Positions 26,051 to 35,718 of a DNA stretch of 64,000 nucleotides are shown here, in pieces. Position numbers and translations under genes: made by a program. The DNA comes from an uncultured Alphaproteobacteria bacterium. GTDB taxonomy: Bacteria; Pseudomonadota; Alphaproteobacteria; Methylaequorales; Methylaequoraceae. Below the pieces are notes generated by a model. The model searched no databases and had not been told where the DNA came from. It saw nothing but the letters and a program-made list of their open reading frames with translations. The stretch lies in assembly GCA_902547955.1 (NCBI GenBank), contig CACCPY010000004.1, positions 1-64,000 on the forward strand. The letters run 5' to 3'. The stretch's first letter is position 1, and each line of letters starts with the position of its first letter.

Positions 26051-26842
26051 TTACTTGTATAGGTGTTTTTTACTAGGATACTTTTTTTCTTTTACTTCAG
26101 ACACAAACTTAGACAAAGAATCATTAATAATTTTTTTTATATTTGTATATTTTTTTAAAAATTTTGATTCAAAGTCTGTTAAACCTAATAAATCTTCCAC
26201 TACTAATATTTGACCATCACAATCTTTAGAGGCTCCTATTCCAATAATCGGGGTACTAGATTTACAAATTATTTCTTTTGCCAATTTTTCCAAAATACAT
26301 TCAAGAACAATTAAAAAAACACCTGCCTCTTCCAATATTTTTAAATCTCTGAATATTTGTTTTTTTTGCAAATCACTTTTTCCATATACCTCATATTTTC
26401 CACTACATGATTGGGGTAACATCCCAATGTGCCCTATTACTAAAATTCCCTTTTTAGTTAGATATTTTAATGTACCTGAGATCTTTTCGCCTCCCTCTAC
26501 CTTTACCGCATCAGCTCCAGTTTCTGTTATTATTTTTTTTGCATTTTCATAAGCTATCATTTCATTCTCTTCGTATGAACCAAAGGGCATATCAACTGCA
26601 ATAAGTGCTTTTTTGGTATTTTTAACCACTGCCGTTGCATGTTGGATCATCATTTGAAGAGAAACTTTTTTTGTAGATTCTAAGCCATAAAGAACAGGGC
26701 CAACTGAGTCACCTACTAAAATAACATCTGCAAAGTTATCCGCTATTTTTGCTATTGGTGCTGTATATGACGTTAAACATATAATGGGTTGTTTTTTTGA
26801 AACCTTATCTAAAATTTTTTGTTTTTTTTTTTTGGAAAGCAT
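26051..26842 (-). CDS. panB: PanB, 3-methyl-2-oxobutanoate hydroxymethyltransferase
   Basis: Transfers a C1 unit from methylene-tetrahydrofolate to ketoisovalerate to give ketopantoate. The 263-residue TIM-barrel protein shows CLTSYTAPIAKI, ILVGDSVGPVLYG (Mg-binding Asp and Ser), VDMPFGSYE, AVKVEGG and GHIGMLPQS. Length is typical. First gene of the panBC pair. Confidence 0.96.
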   Translation of the reverse strand: MLSKKKKQKILDKVSKKQPIICLTSYTAPIAKIADNFADVILVGDSVGPVLYGLESTKKVSLQMMIQHATAVVKNTKKALIAVDMPFGSYEENEMIAYENAKKIITETGADAVKVEGGEKISGTLKYLTKKGILVIGHIGMLPQSCSGKYEVYGKSDLQKKQIFRDLKILEEAGVFLIVLECILEKLAKEIICKSSTPIIGIGASKDCDGQILVVEDLLGLTDFESKFLKKYTNIKKIINDSLSKFVSEVKEKKYPSKKHLYK

Positions 26843-26899
26843 TTTTTTATTTTGTTAATTCTAATATGATTTGGTTTTCATTTTTAATATACTTTTATA

Positions 26900-28570
26900 A
26901 TGAAAAAAAAAATAAAATTTTTTACATTTTTCATTATACTTTTATTTTCTCAAAATCTCTATTCGAACGAAATATATCAATCAATTGAACCAGAACCTGA
27001 TTCAGTCAAATCAAACTTAAAAAAGTCTTTAACGGCAAAAAACTTTATTATCATCACCGCAAATGACTATGCAACATCTATAGGATTTCAAGTCCTTAAA
27101 GATGGAGGAAATGCAGTTGATTCAGCGATTGCAGTACAATTAGTTCTTGGATTAGTTGAACCTCAATCATCAGGCCTTGGTGGAGGTACATTTATTACCT
27201 ACTATGACGTAAAAACAAAAACAACCTTCAGTTTTGAAGGTAGAGAAAGGTCACCAAAAAAAATTCCATCAGAGGTTTTTCTTGATAAAACTGGAAAACC
27301 TAAAAAATTTTTTGACGCCGCTATCGGAGGAATTTCTGTTGGTGTACCAGCAACCTTAAAAACATTAAAACTAATTCATGAAGATTTTGGCCTCCTTGAA
27401 TGGAGTGAAGTAATAAGTTACGCAACAGAATTTTCAGAGAAAGGTTTTATTCCATCTCCAAGACTCATTAATGCTCTAGAAAAAGAAAAGTTTTTATTCA
27501 AACTAAATAAAGATTCAATTTACGAAAATATAGTTACAAACCCAAAAAAAAAATTTTTCAATCCAGAATATACTAATACATTAAAAACAATCTCCAAAAA
27601 TTTCTCTGATTTTTATAATGGAAATATAGCGAAAAATATAATAAAAACAGTAAATCAATCTAGCAATCCTGGTTTTTTTGATATATCCGACTTTGAATCG
27701 TACAAGGCAAAAAAACAAAAAGCTTTTTGCTATAAACTCGCAAATGGCTTAACACTATGTGGTCCGAATCTTCCCTCCTCAGGGACAATATGTCTTATTC
27801 AGGCTTTTATCATTTATGAAAATATTTTAAAGAAATCGCAAACCGTCAGTTTAGATGAGACTCTATCAATATTAAATTTTATTTATTATTTAAGATCAAA
27901 AAAATTGGCAGATCCTGAATTTGAAAAAATTAACCTTAAAAAATTACTTGATAAGAATGAACTTTTAAAAAATTTTAAGTTGTTTAAAAAAAAATCCAAA
28001 ATTAACGAATCAGTGAATGTAAATGAGCTCCTTAATTCAACAAGCCACTTTACAATATTTGATAGCTTTGGAAATGTTGTGTCGGCAACATCAAGTATTG
28101 AAAGTTCCTTTGGTTCAAGATTATTTACAAATGGATTTTTTCTCAATAATCAATTAACAGATTTTTCATTCAAAAATATTGACGAATTCAATAACCCCAT
28201 AAAAAATAGGGTAGAAGGTGGAAAAAGACCATTGAGTTCAATGTCTCCGATTATCGTTTTAGATAAATATAATAAACCTTTTTTAACAGTTGGCTCACCG
28301 GGTGGAAAAGCAATAATTTCATATGTTTTTAAGGTTTTAACTGATATTTTATATGAAGACATGGAGATTAAAAATTCTATTGAAAGTCCAAATTACATTA
28401 AAATTAATGAAAAAACATACTTTGAGGATAAAATTCTAAAAAAATTTTCATCTGATAATAAATCGATTATTAGGAAACTTACAAGCGGATTAGCAGTAAT
28501 AAAGAAAACTGAAGAAGGATTTATTGGAGTAGCTGACTCACGACGAGACGGGTCTGTGAGAGGAGAATAA
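26900..28570 (+). CDS. ggt: Gamma-glutamyltransferase
   Basis: Exported Ntn-hydrolase that cleaves gamma-glutamyl bonds of glutathione and related compounds. The 556-residue precursor has a signal peptide (residues 1-22), the large-subunit motif GGNAVDSAIAVQLVLGLVEPQ and SGLGGGTFITYY, and the self-cleavage point at Thr381 in NSTSHFTIFD, which would be the nucleophile of the small subunit. The oxyanion motif is PLSSMSPIIV and the later GSPGGKAIISY is intact. The usual T-T-H at the cleavage site is T-S-H here, a mild change. The gene stands alone, ending 51 bp before rpmH. Confidence 0.92.
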   Translation: MKKKIKFFTFFIILLFSQNLYSNEIYQSIEPEPDSVKSNLKKSLTAKNFIIITANDYATSIGFQVLKDGGNAVDSAIAVQLVLGLVEPQSSGLGGGTFITYYDVKTKTTFSFEGRERSPKKIPSEVFLDKTGKPKKFFDAAIGGISVGVPATLKTLKLIHEDFGLLEWSEVISYATEFSEKGFIPSPRLINALEKEKFLFKLNKDSIYENIVTNPKKKFFNPEYTNTLKTISKNFSDFYNGNIAKNIIKTVNQSSNPGFFDISDFESYKAKKQKAFCYKLANGLTLCGPNLPSSGTICLIQAFIIYENILKKSQTVSLDETLSILNFIYYLRSKKLADPEFEKINLKKLLDKNELLKNFKLFKKKSKINESVNVNELLNSTSHFTIFDSFGNVVSATSSIESSFGSRLFTNGFFLNNQLTDFSFKNIDEFNNPIKNRVEGGKRPLSSMSPIIVLDKYNKPFLTVGSPGGKAIISYVFKVLTDILYEDMEIKNSIESPNYIKINEKTYFEDKILKKFSSDNKSIIRKLTSGLAVIKKTEEGFIGVADSRRDGSVRGE

Positions 28571-28621
28571 TATTTATTTTACAAATAAAAATTATCTGAT
28601 ATAAAAAAATCAGGAATTATT

Positions 28622-28756
28622 ATGAAAAGAACGTTTCAACCAAGCAATAAAGTTAGAAAAAGACGTCATGGTTTTAGGTCAAGAATGTCAACACAAGGTG
28701 GCAAAAAAGTCATCATCAGAAGAAGACAAAAAGGAAGAAAAGTCCTCTCAGCTTAA
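28622..28756 (+). CDS. rpmH: Ribosomal protein L34
   Basis: A 44-residue, highly basic protein starting [18 protein letters not shown] and ending KGRKVLSA, the universal L34 sequence. It begins the rpmH-rnpA-yidC-engB-argB-HAD-dapD-dapE run. Its 3' two-thirds also lie inside the open frame of rnpA. Confidence 0.97.
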   Translation: MKRTFQPSNKVRKRRHGFRSRMSTQGGKKVIIRRRQKGRKVLSA

Positions 28757-29075
28757 TATAAATAAATTAAGGAAAAGATCTGAGTTTTTGGATCTTAGAA
28801 AAAACTGCAGTACCTTTCACGGTACGGCTATCATTAGCAATTACAAAGAATCAAATAATAAAATATCAACGATTGGACTGACAGTTACAAAAAAAATTGG
28901 TTCAGCAGTTATCAGGAACAAAATAAAGAGAATTTTAAGAGCGGTAATTCAAAAAAATAAAAAATTTTTTGTAACACCAATACGTCTTGAGATAATTGCA
29001 AAAAAAGAGTTTCTCAAGTTTAAGTTTGAAGTTATAGAAAAAGATTTAAAAGATGTTTTAAAAAAAATAAGTTAG
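28668..29075 (+). CDS. rnpA: RnpA, protein component of RNase P
   Basis: Binds the RNase P RNA and helps process tRNA 5' ends. Family similarity begins at [11 protein letters not shown] (about residue 35) and includes the RNR-type motif [19 protein letters not shown]. The frame has no ATG between rpmH and that point: the possible starts are ATG 28668 and GTG 28698, both inside rpmH in another frame. Using ATG 28668 gives 135 residues with a charged 30-residue extension and an 89-base overlap with rpmH. A non-standard start nearer 28756 cannot be excluded. Confidence 0.88.
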   Translation: MVLGQECQHKVAKKSSSEEDKKEEKSSQLNINKLRKRSEFLDLRKNCSTFHGTAIISNYKESNNKISTIGLTVTKKIGSAVIRNKIKRILRAVIQKNKKFFVTPIRLEIIAKKEFLKFKFEVIEKDLKDVLKKIS

Positions 29076-29128
29076 TAAATTGATTGAATTTTTTTTTCTT
29101 TCCTATACAAATTATACTTTATTAAGAT

Positions 29129-30829
29129 ATGGATAACCAAAAAAATCTACTATTAGCTGTTGTTTTTTCAATAGCCGTTCTGTTTGGATTTGACTTTTTT
29201 TTCGGTCCTAATAAGACAGTTCAAAAAGATAATATTATTGTTAATTCTGAATCTTTAAAAAACGACGAATCAAGTTCTATTGATACTGAAGCACCAAGCA
29301 TTAAAGCTCCTCCTTCGCCATCACTAAAGCAGAATAATAATTACAATGAAAAAAGAATTAATTTTAAAGCTAATAGAATAGAGGGAAGTATCAATTTATT
29401 TGGCGCTACAATCGATGAAATAATTTTAAGTGATTATTTTGAAACTATAAAAAAAGAAAAAAAAATAAAACTTTTGCAAAAAGAAAATTCAAACTCTCCA
29501 TATTTCTTGAGAATGGGATGGGCATCCACTGATAAAAAATTAATGCTCCCAAATAAAGATTCTTTGTGGAAATCAAAAACAAAAACCAACAATATTGAGC
29601 CGCTTGAAATTGAATGGACAAGTAAGCAGGGGCTTAAAATAAACAGGAAAATAAGTTTTGATGAAAACTTTATGATTACTGTTGAGGATATTGTATTAAA
29701 TCAAACAGGAAATAATGTAGAGCTTACTAATTATTCATACATCAGACGAAAAAATCACAGACCTGAAAATAAGTTTTTTATACTTCATGAGGGTCCGTTA
29801 GGCGTTTTTAACGATACCCTTAAAGAATTCTCTTATGAAGATTTTGAAGAGCAAAGTATTGTTGAATCCTCTACTAACGGATGGGTAGGTTATACTGATC
29901 ATTATTGGCAAGTTGCAATTTTTCCCGATACCGAAGAACCATTTAAAGCCGAAGTTAGAAAAATAAAGAATTCGTTAAATTCTATACAAATTGATTTTAT
30001 AAATGACAATCTCAAAACCGTTAAGCCTGGTGAAACTCTAACTGTGAAATCTTACGTATTCGCAGGAGCAAAGGAAGTTCCGCTAATAGATAATTATATT
30101 AAAACGCTAAAGGTAAATAAGCTTGACCTATCTGTTGACTTTGGCTGGTTTTATTTTTTAACAAAACCTCTTTTTTATGCTCTCAATTATTTATCAGTTT
30201 TGTTTACTAATTTCGGAGTTGGGATAATTATTTTGACAATTTTTATCAGAATAATTTTATTTCCACTTGCAAACAAATCATTTAAATCAATGAATTCAAT
30301 GAGAATTTTAACACCTGAAATTCAAAGAATCAGAGAAAGATATAAAGATGATAGAAATAAAATGAATCAAGAAATGTTTGCATTATACAGAGAAAAAAAA
30401 ATCAACCCTGCAGCTGGCTGTCTGCCAATTTTAATTCAAATCCCAATTTTCTTCGCCCTTTACAAAGTTTTATTTGTTTCAATAGAAATGAGACATGCTC
30501 CTTTTTTTGGGTGGATAAAAGATTTATCTGCACCCGATCCAACAAATTTATTCAATTTATTTGGCCTAATACCTTGGGACCCACCTATGTTCTTAACCAT
30601 TGGAATTTGGCCTCTCTTGATGGGATTAACAATGTATTTACAACAAAAAATAAATCCTCCACCACCCGATCCAATTCAAGCAAAGGTATTTATTATGCTT
30701 CCTTTTATTTTTACCTTCTTACTTGCTACTTTTCCTTCGGGAATGGTCGTTTATTGGACGGTTAACAATATACTTTCCATAGGACAACAATACATTCTAT
30801 TAAAAAAGCAAAAAAAAAATATTGCTTGA
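29129..30829 (+). CDS. yidC: YidC, membrane protein insertase
   Basis: Inserts and folds inner-membrane proteins, alone or with SecYEG. The 566-residue protein has an N-terminal transmembrane segment, a large periplasmic P1 domain (about 60-340) and the conserved five-helix core: FGVGIIILTIFIRIILFPL with the functional Arg, then INPAAGCLPILIQIPIFFALY and a last helix ending GMVVYWTVNN. Lys-rich C-terminal tail. The canonical place after rnpA is kept; the small yidD gene is absent between them. Confidence 0.96.
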   Translation: MDNQKNLLLAVVFSIAVLFGFDFFFGPNKTVQKDNIIVNSESLKNDESSSIDTEAPSIKAPPSPSLKQNNNYNEKRINFKANRIEGSINLFGATIDEIILSDYFETIKKEKKIKLLQKENSNSPYFLRMGWASTDKKLMLPNKDSLWKSKTKTNNIEPLEIEWTSKQGLKINRKISFDENFMITVEDIVLNQTGNNVELTNYSYIRRKNHRPENKFFILHEGPLGVFNDTLKEFSYEDFEEQSIVESSTNGWVGYTDHYWQVAIFPDTEEPFKAEVRKIKNSLNSIQIDFINDNLKTVKPGETLTVKSYVFAGAKEVPLIDNYIKTLKVNKLDLSVDFGWFYFLTKPLFYALNYLSVLFTNFGVGIIILTIFIRIILFPLANKSFKSMNSMRILTPEIQRIRERYKDDRNKMNQEMFALYREKKINPAAGCLPILIQIPIFFALYKVLFVSIEMRHAPFFGWIKDLSAPDPTNLFNLFGLIPWDPPMFLTIGIWPLLMGLTMYLQQKINPPPPDPIQAKVFIMLPFIFTFLLATFPSGMVVYWTVNNILSIGQQYILLKKQKKNIA

Positions 30830-30838
30830 TTGAAGATT

Positions 30839-31444
30839 ATGAATAGTGAATGGTTTTTTTTAAAAGAGGCACATTCATTATCAGGTCTTCCTAATGATGA
30901 TATTCCTGAGTACATTTTTTGGGGCAGGTCTAATGTTGGGAAGTCATCCCTTATTAATCTTTTAACAAAGAAAAATCTTGCAAAAACCTCTAAAACACCT
31001 GGTAGAACAAAAAGCCTTGTTTTTTTTCAATATAAAAAAATATTTAGAATTGTTGACTTTCCAGGCTACGGGTTTTCACATATCCCCAAAAAAAAAATAA
31101 TTAAATTAGACAGTTTTATTGAAAATTATTTAACAAAAAGAGAAAATATTGAAAAAATTTTTCTTCTTTTTGATTCCAGGCATCTAATAAAACCAATTGA
31201 CAAAATTATTATAGAATCATTGTTAGAATTACAAACAAATGAGATAAACTTTATATTCACTAAAGCCGATAAAGTTAAGGCCTTAGAAAAAGAAAAAATA
31301 AATAAAAAAATAGAAGGTATTTCAAAAAAGTTTAACAAAAAAATCTTTCACACTAGTATTAAAGAAATTAATGGGATACTTTTATTGAGAAAGTTTCTTC
31401 ATCAATCACTGGATTTAAAAATTGGTAAAAATTTCAAGTACTAA
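30839..31444 (+). CDS. engB: EngB/YsxC ribosome-biogenesis GTPase
   Basis: Essential GTPase acting in 50S subunit assembly. It is 201 residues from ATG 30839; a TTG at 30830 directly after the yidC stop is an alternative adding 3 residues. G motifs are GRSNVGKSS (G1), T in PGRTKS (G2), DFPGYG (G3) and TKAD (G4). The 3' end overlaps the argB start by 23 bases. Confidence 0.93.
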   Translation: MNSEWFFLKEAHSLSGLPNDDIPEYIFWGRSNVGKSSLINLLTKKNLAKTSKTPGRTKSLVFFQYKKIFRIVDFPGYGFSHIPKKKIIKLDSFIENYLTKRENIEKIFLLFDSRHLIKPIDKIIIESLLELQTNEINFIFTKADKVKALEKEKINKKIEGISKKFNKKIFHTSIKEINGILLLRKFLHQSLDLKIGKNFKY

Positions 31445-32324
31445 AAATAAAGAATGGGTAAATCAGGCTTCAATTTTATCTCAAGCTCTCCCATTTATGC
31501 AGAGATATACAGGAAAAAATATAACAATTAAATATGGTGGAGCCGCTATGGGAGATGGCCCACTATCAGCAAGTTTTGCTAAAGATGTTACATTATTAAA
31601 GCAAGTTGGAATCAACCCAGTTGTAGTCCATGGAGGGGGTCCCAAAATTAAAGTCATGTTAGATAGACTAAAAGTAAAAAGTACCTTCGTAGACGGTCTT
31701 AGAATTACTGATAAGGAAACTATGAAAATCGTTGAAATGGTTCTATCAGGTTCAATAAATAAAGAAATTGTAATGGAAATTAATAAAGAAGGAGGAAGGG
31801 CAATAGGTTTATCAGGCAAAGATGGTCTGTTAGCTGAGACAGTAAAATTTAATAAAAATCAATCATCTGGTGAAATAGAGAAAATTTTGGATCTAGGATT
31901 TGTAGGGTTGCCAAACAAAATTAATAAAGATTTGCTTAGTTGGTTTTTAGAGTCTGACTTTATTCCTGTAATCTCGCCAATAGGATATGATGGAAAAAAC
32001 TTTGAAACGTATAATATTAATGCCGACACAATGGCAGGATCAGTTGCTACTTCAATTTTATCGGAGCGATTAATTCTTTTAACTGACGTTAAAGGAGTTT
32101 TAGACAAAAAAGGAAATTTACTGACAGAAATCAGTATAAATGATGTTAAAAAATTAATTGAAAATGGAACTATCAATGGAGGTATGATACCAAAAGTTGA
32201 AACCTGTGTTGATGCTGTTAAAAATGGTGTTAATGCAGCTGTAATTCTGGATGGGAGGCTACCTCACTCAATTCTTTTGGAGATTTTCACTGAACATGGT
32301 GTTGGTACCCTAATATCAAATTAG
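31422..32324 (+). CDS. argB: ArgB, N-acetylglutamate kinase
   Basis: Phosphorylates N-acetylglutamate in arginine synthesis. The 300-residue protein has the family motifs TIKYGGAAM, VVHGGGPKI, GLSGKDG, NINADTMAGSVA and GGMIPKVE. No ATG lies before the homologous region, so the start is probably TTG 31422 inside the engB end; this is a weak start that may tie its translation to engB. The engB-argB neighbourhood is normal in alphaproteobacteria. Confidence 0.94.
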   Translation: MVKISSTKNKEWVNQASILSQALPFMQRYTGKNITIKYGGAAMGDGPLSASFAKDVTLLKQVGINPVVVHGGGPKIKVMLDRLKVKSTFVDGLRITDKETMKIVEMVLSGSINKEIVMEINKEGGRAIGLSGKDGLLAETVKFNKNQSSGEIEKILDLGFVGLPNKINKDLLSWFLESDFIPVISPIGYDGKNFETYNINADTMAGSVATSILSERLILLTDVKGVLDKKGNLLTEISINDVKKLIENGTINGGMIPKVETCVDAVKNGVNAAVILDGRLPHSILLEIFTEHGVGTLISN

Positions 32325-32327
32325 AAA

Positions 32328-32987
32328 ATGAATGTAGAAGTTTTCAAAGAAAAAAAAGTTTGGTTATTTGATCTAGATAATACAATTTATTCCCCAAATA
32401 CAAAGATTTTTGACCAAATTGACCAAAGAATGAAACTATTCATTTCTGAAAAACTCTCAATTTCTGAAAATGATGCATTTATTCTTCAGAAAAAGTTTTA
32501 TCATAAGTATGGGACAACTCTTTATGGTTTGATGAAAAACTACGAACTTGATCCTGACGAGTTTCTTAACTTTGTCCATGATATTGATCTTAGTAAACTC
32601 AAAAAAAATTCTGTATTGTTTAAAAAAATTAACAATTTGCCAGGTTCGAAGATTATTTATACAAATGGTGAAAAAAATTACGCCGAAAAAGTTTTGAAAT
32701 CACTTGGTATCTCTAATTTATTCAAGTCAATCTGGGATATAAAGAAATCAAAATTTATTCCTAAACCTGAAATGTCTCCTTTAAAAAATCTACTATCAAC
32801 AAATAAGATTGATAACTCGTCTTGTGTTTATTTTGAAGATATTGAAAAAAATTTGAGACCTGCACACCAATTAGGTATTACGACTGTACACATTACCGAT
32901 AAAAATCCAACAATAAAAAAATCTTACGTTGATTTTAGATTTAAAACTATAATATCAGCCCTGGATATGATAAATAAAAACTTTTAA
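32328..32987 (+). CDS. HAD-family hydrolase, pyrimidine 5'-nucleotidase type
   Basis: A 219-residue HAD phosphatase. Motif I is [11 protein letters not shown] (nucleophile and acid/base Asp), motif II is IIYTNGE, motif III Lys is in IPKPEM and motif IV is VYFEDIEKN. This pyrimidine 5'-nucleotidase subgroup (SDT1-like) dephosphorylates UMP/CMP in yeast and sits between argB and dapD in many alphaproteobacteria. The in vivo substrate here is unknown. It lies 3 bp after argB. Confidence 0.88.
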   Translation: MNVEVFKEKKVWLFDLDNTIYSPNTKIFDQIDQRMKLFISEKLSISENDAFILQKKFYHKYGTTLYGLMKNYELDPDEFLNFVHDIDLSKLKKNSVLFKKINNLPGSKIIYTNGEKNYAEKVLKSLGISNLFKSIWDIKKSKFIPKPEMSPLKNLLSTNKIDNSSCVYFEDIEKNLRPAHQLGITTVHITDKNPTIKKSYVDFRFKTIISALDMINKNF

Positions 32988-32995
32988 GGAGAATT

Positions 32996-33835
32996 ATGTC
33001 ACAAAAAGAACTTCAACAAAAAATTGAAAGCTATTGGGAAAATAAGGATTCTTTAAACCTTACGAATGTTGATTTGCGTTCTAATGTTGATGAAGTTCTT
33101 AATTTATTAGATGCTGGAAAAATTAGAGTTAGTGAAAAAAAAAACGGAATTTGGGAAGCTAATCAATGGATAAAAAAAGCCATTCTTCTCTCATTTAAAA
33201 CAAAGGATAATTCAATATTTTCCAGTGGAACTTCAAATCTAAGAAGAGGACAATACACTTGGTTTGATAAAGTCAATCTTAAAACCTCCGGATGGGTCGA
33301 AGATGAGTGGACCAAAAGAAATTTTAGGTCTGTTCCTGGTGCAATAATAAGGCATTCATCGTATATAGCTGAGAATGTTGTTTTGATGCCGAGCTTCGTA
33401 AATCTCGGAGCCTATATTGATTCTGGAAGTATGATCGATACATGGGCGACTGTAGGATCATGCGCACAAATTGGAAAAAATGTTCATCTTTCAGGTGGGG
33501 CAGGTATTGGAGGGGTATTAGAGCCTTTGCAAGCAAATCCTGTAATTATTGAGGATAATTGCTTTATTGGAGCTAGATCTGAGATTGCTGAGGGTGTTAT
33601 TGTAGAGGAAGGAAGTGTTATTTCAATGGGTGTTTATATTGGAGCATCTACAAAAATTATTAATAGAGAATCTGGAGAAGTTTTATTTGGAAAAGTTCCA
33701 CCCTACTCTGTTGTTGTTCCTGGCTCAGTAAAAAGTGAAAAAGGTGATATTAATCTTTATTGTGCAGTTATAGTAAAACAGGTCGATCAGAAGACTCGCT
33801 CCAAAACTTCAATAAATGAATTGTTGAGATCATAA
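32996..33835 (+). CDS. dapD: DapD, tetrahydrodipicolinate N-succinyltransferase
   Basis: Commits tetrahydrodipicolinate to the succinylase branch of lysine/diaminopimelate synthesis. The 279-residue protein has the left-handed beta-helix hexapeptide repeats ([20 protein letters not shown], later [17 protein letters not shown]). AAGGAG precedes the ATG by 5 bases. Its stop shares a base with the dapE start, so the two are coupled. Confidence 0.96.
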   Translation: MSQKELQQKIESYWENKDSLNLTNVDLRSNVDEVLNLLDAGKIRVSEKKNGIWEANQWIKKAILLSFKTKDNSIFSSGTSNLRRGQYTWFDKVNLKTSGWVEDEWTKRNFRSVPGAIIRHSSYIAENVVLMPSFVNLGAYIDSGSMIDTWATVGSCAQIGKNVHLSGGAGIGGVLEPLQANPVIIEDNCFIGARSEIAEGVIVEEGSVISMGVYIGASTKIINRESGEVLFGKVPPYSVVVPGSVKSEKGDINLYCAVIVKQVDQKTRSKTSINELLRS

Positions 33836-34971
33836 TGGATGTTTTAAAGTTATCATCAGACCTTATGAGTTTTAAAAGCATTTCACCTAAAAGCGCTGGC
33901 TCACTTGAATTTATTCAGGATTTATTAAACAAATGGGGATTTGATTGCCATTTACTTGAATTCGGTGAAAGTAAGGTAAAGAACCTTTATGCATGTTTAA
34001 CTGGTGGTAAAGGGCCAAATGTTTGTTTTGCTGGACATACTGATGTTGTTCCACCAGGAGATGAGAAGGAATGGGATTCTGAGCCGTTTACACCTCTTGT
34101 TAAAGATGGAATTTTATATGGAAGAGGAGCAAGTGATATGAAAACAGCAATTGCTGCCTTTTTAGTTTCATCAAAAAAGTTTTTAGATTTAAACAAAAGT
34201 TTTAATGGAAGCATTTCTTTTTTATTAACTGCAGACGAGGAGGGAGATGCTGATTATGGAACAAAAACCGTTGTAGAGTGGCTTAGTAAAAGTAATAAAA
34301 AAATTGATTACTGTTTGGTTGGAGAACCTACAAATCCTAACATTTTAGGGGAAATGATAAAAGTAGGGAGAAGAGGTAGTCTTAATGGAGAAATCACAAT
34401 CAAGGGTAAACAAGGTCATGTTGCTTACCCAGAAAAATGTAAAAATCCGATTGATGATTTGTTATTGGTTTGCTCTTCATTAAACGAAAAACTTGACGAG
34501 GGATCCAAGACTTTTCAGCCTTCTAAACTTACAATTACATCAATTGATGTCGGCAATAAGGTTACCAATTTAGTTCCAAACTCAGTTAAACTTAGATTTA
34601 ATGTAAGGTTTAATGATAACTTCAAATCTGAAGAAGTAATCAAGCTTTTAAAAAATAGACTTGACAGGTTAGAATGTAATTATGACCTTCAGACGAAAGT
34701 TTCTGGAGAATCATTTTTTAATTTTTCAGAAAAATTAACTGAATCTATTGTAAATGCTGTAAAAACAGTTACAAAAAATGATCCAGAACTGAGTACATCG
34801 GGTGGAACCTCTGACGCAAGATTTATATCAAAAATTTGTCCTGTAATTGAATTTGGAATAGTAGGTAAAACTATGCATCAAATAAATGAAAATATACCAA
34901 TTAATGATATTGAAAAATTAAGCGAAATTTACTTTTTGTTTTTAAAAAATATTTTTAAAGACGAGTTCTGA
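33835..34971 (+). CDS. dapE: DapE, succinyl-diaminopimelate desuccinylase
   Basis: M20 zinc amidohydrolase acting after DapD and an aminotransferase in lysine synthesis. The 378-residue protein has the metal and catalytic motifs FAGHTDVVPPG, GRGASDMKTAIA, TADEEGDA, VGEPT and a late His in MHQINE. It closes the rpmH-to-dapE transcription run and ends one base from the convergent truA end. Confidence 0.96.
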   Translation: MDVLKLSSDLMSFKSISPKSAGSLEFIQDLLNKWGFDCHLLEFGESKVKNLYACLTGGKGPNVCFAGHTDVVPPGDEKEWDSEPFTPLVKDGILYGRGASDMKTAIAAFLVSSKKFLDLNKSFNGSISFLLTADEEGDADYGTKTVVEWLSKSNKKIDYCLVGEPTNPNILGEMIKVGRRGSLNGEITIKGKQGHVAYPEKCKNPIDDLLLVCSSLNEKLDEGSKTFQPSKLTITSIDVGNKVTNLVPNSVKLRFNVRFNDNFKSEEVIKLLKNRLDRLECNYDLQTKVSGESFFNFSEKLTESIVNAVKTVTKNDPELSTSGGTSDARFISKICPVIEFGIVGKTMHQINENIPINDIEKLSEIYFLFLKNIFKDEF

Positions 34972-35718
34972 TTAATAGATAATTTTTTCAAGATAAAGGC
35001 CCTCTGCGGGTGCAGTAGGTCCGGCTCTTTTTCTGTCTCTAGAGTTTAATATTTCTTTCACGCTTAAATCATTAAGTTTGTTAACACCAACTTTTATTAA
35101 GGTACCAACAATTATTCTCACTTGATTGTGCATAAAAGATTTTCCTTCAACTCTAATTTCAATGCAATCGTATTTTTTTGAAATTATGATTTTATCAATA
35201 CTTCTAGATGTTATTTTTGCTTGACAGTTTATTGACCTAAAAGCACTAAAATCGTGTTTACCAATTAAAAATTTAGCTGCTCTTTTCATTTTTGTAATAA
35301 CAACCGTTTGTGGAATAAACCAAACTCTTTTGGAAAGCAAATGAGAATTTGTTTCTCTATTGTGAATTTTATAAAGATATATTTTCTTCTTAACTGAAAA
35401 CCTAGAGTGAAAACTTCGACTAACATACTTTGAACTAAGGACGGTTATACTATTATTATTTTTCTTTAAAAAAAAATTAATAGCTTTATAAATTTTATTC
35501 TCATCAATTTTTTTTTTTTTTAAGTCAAAATGTGCCACTTGACCGAAAGCATGGACGCCAGCATCTGTTCTGCCTGCAACGGTTAATTCTATGTTCTCAT
35601 TAAAAATTTTTTTTAGTGAACTTTCAATTTCTCCTTGAACAGACTTACCGTTTTCTTGTCTTTGCCAGCCAACATAGTTTGATCCGTCATATTCAATAAT
35701 AAGTTTAACCCTAAACAT
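34972..35718 (-). CDS. truA: TruA, tRNA pseudouridine synthase
   Basis: Forms pseudouridine at positions 38-40 of tRNA anticodon stems. The 248-residue protein has YDGSNYVGWQRQ, the catalytic Asp motif AGRTDAGVHAFGQVAHF, and SFMHNQVRIIVGTLI. It directly follows fmt (no intergenic base) in the def-fmt-truA unit. Confidence 0.96.
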   Translation of the reverse strand: MFRVKLIIEYDGSNYVGWQRQENGKSVQGEIESSLKKIFNENIELTVAGRTDAGVHAFGQVAHFDLKKKKIDENKIYKAINFFLKKNNNSITVLSSKYVSRSFHSRFSVKKKIYLYKIHNRETNSHLLSKRVWFIPQTVVITKMKRAAKFLIGKHDFSAFRSINCQAKITSRSIDKIIISKKYDCIEIRVEGKSFMHNQVRIIVGTLIKVGVNKLNDLSVKEILNSRDRKRAGPTAPAEGLYLEKIIY

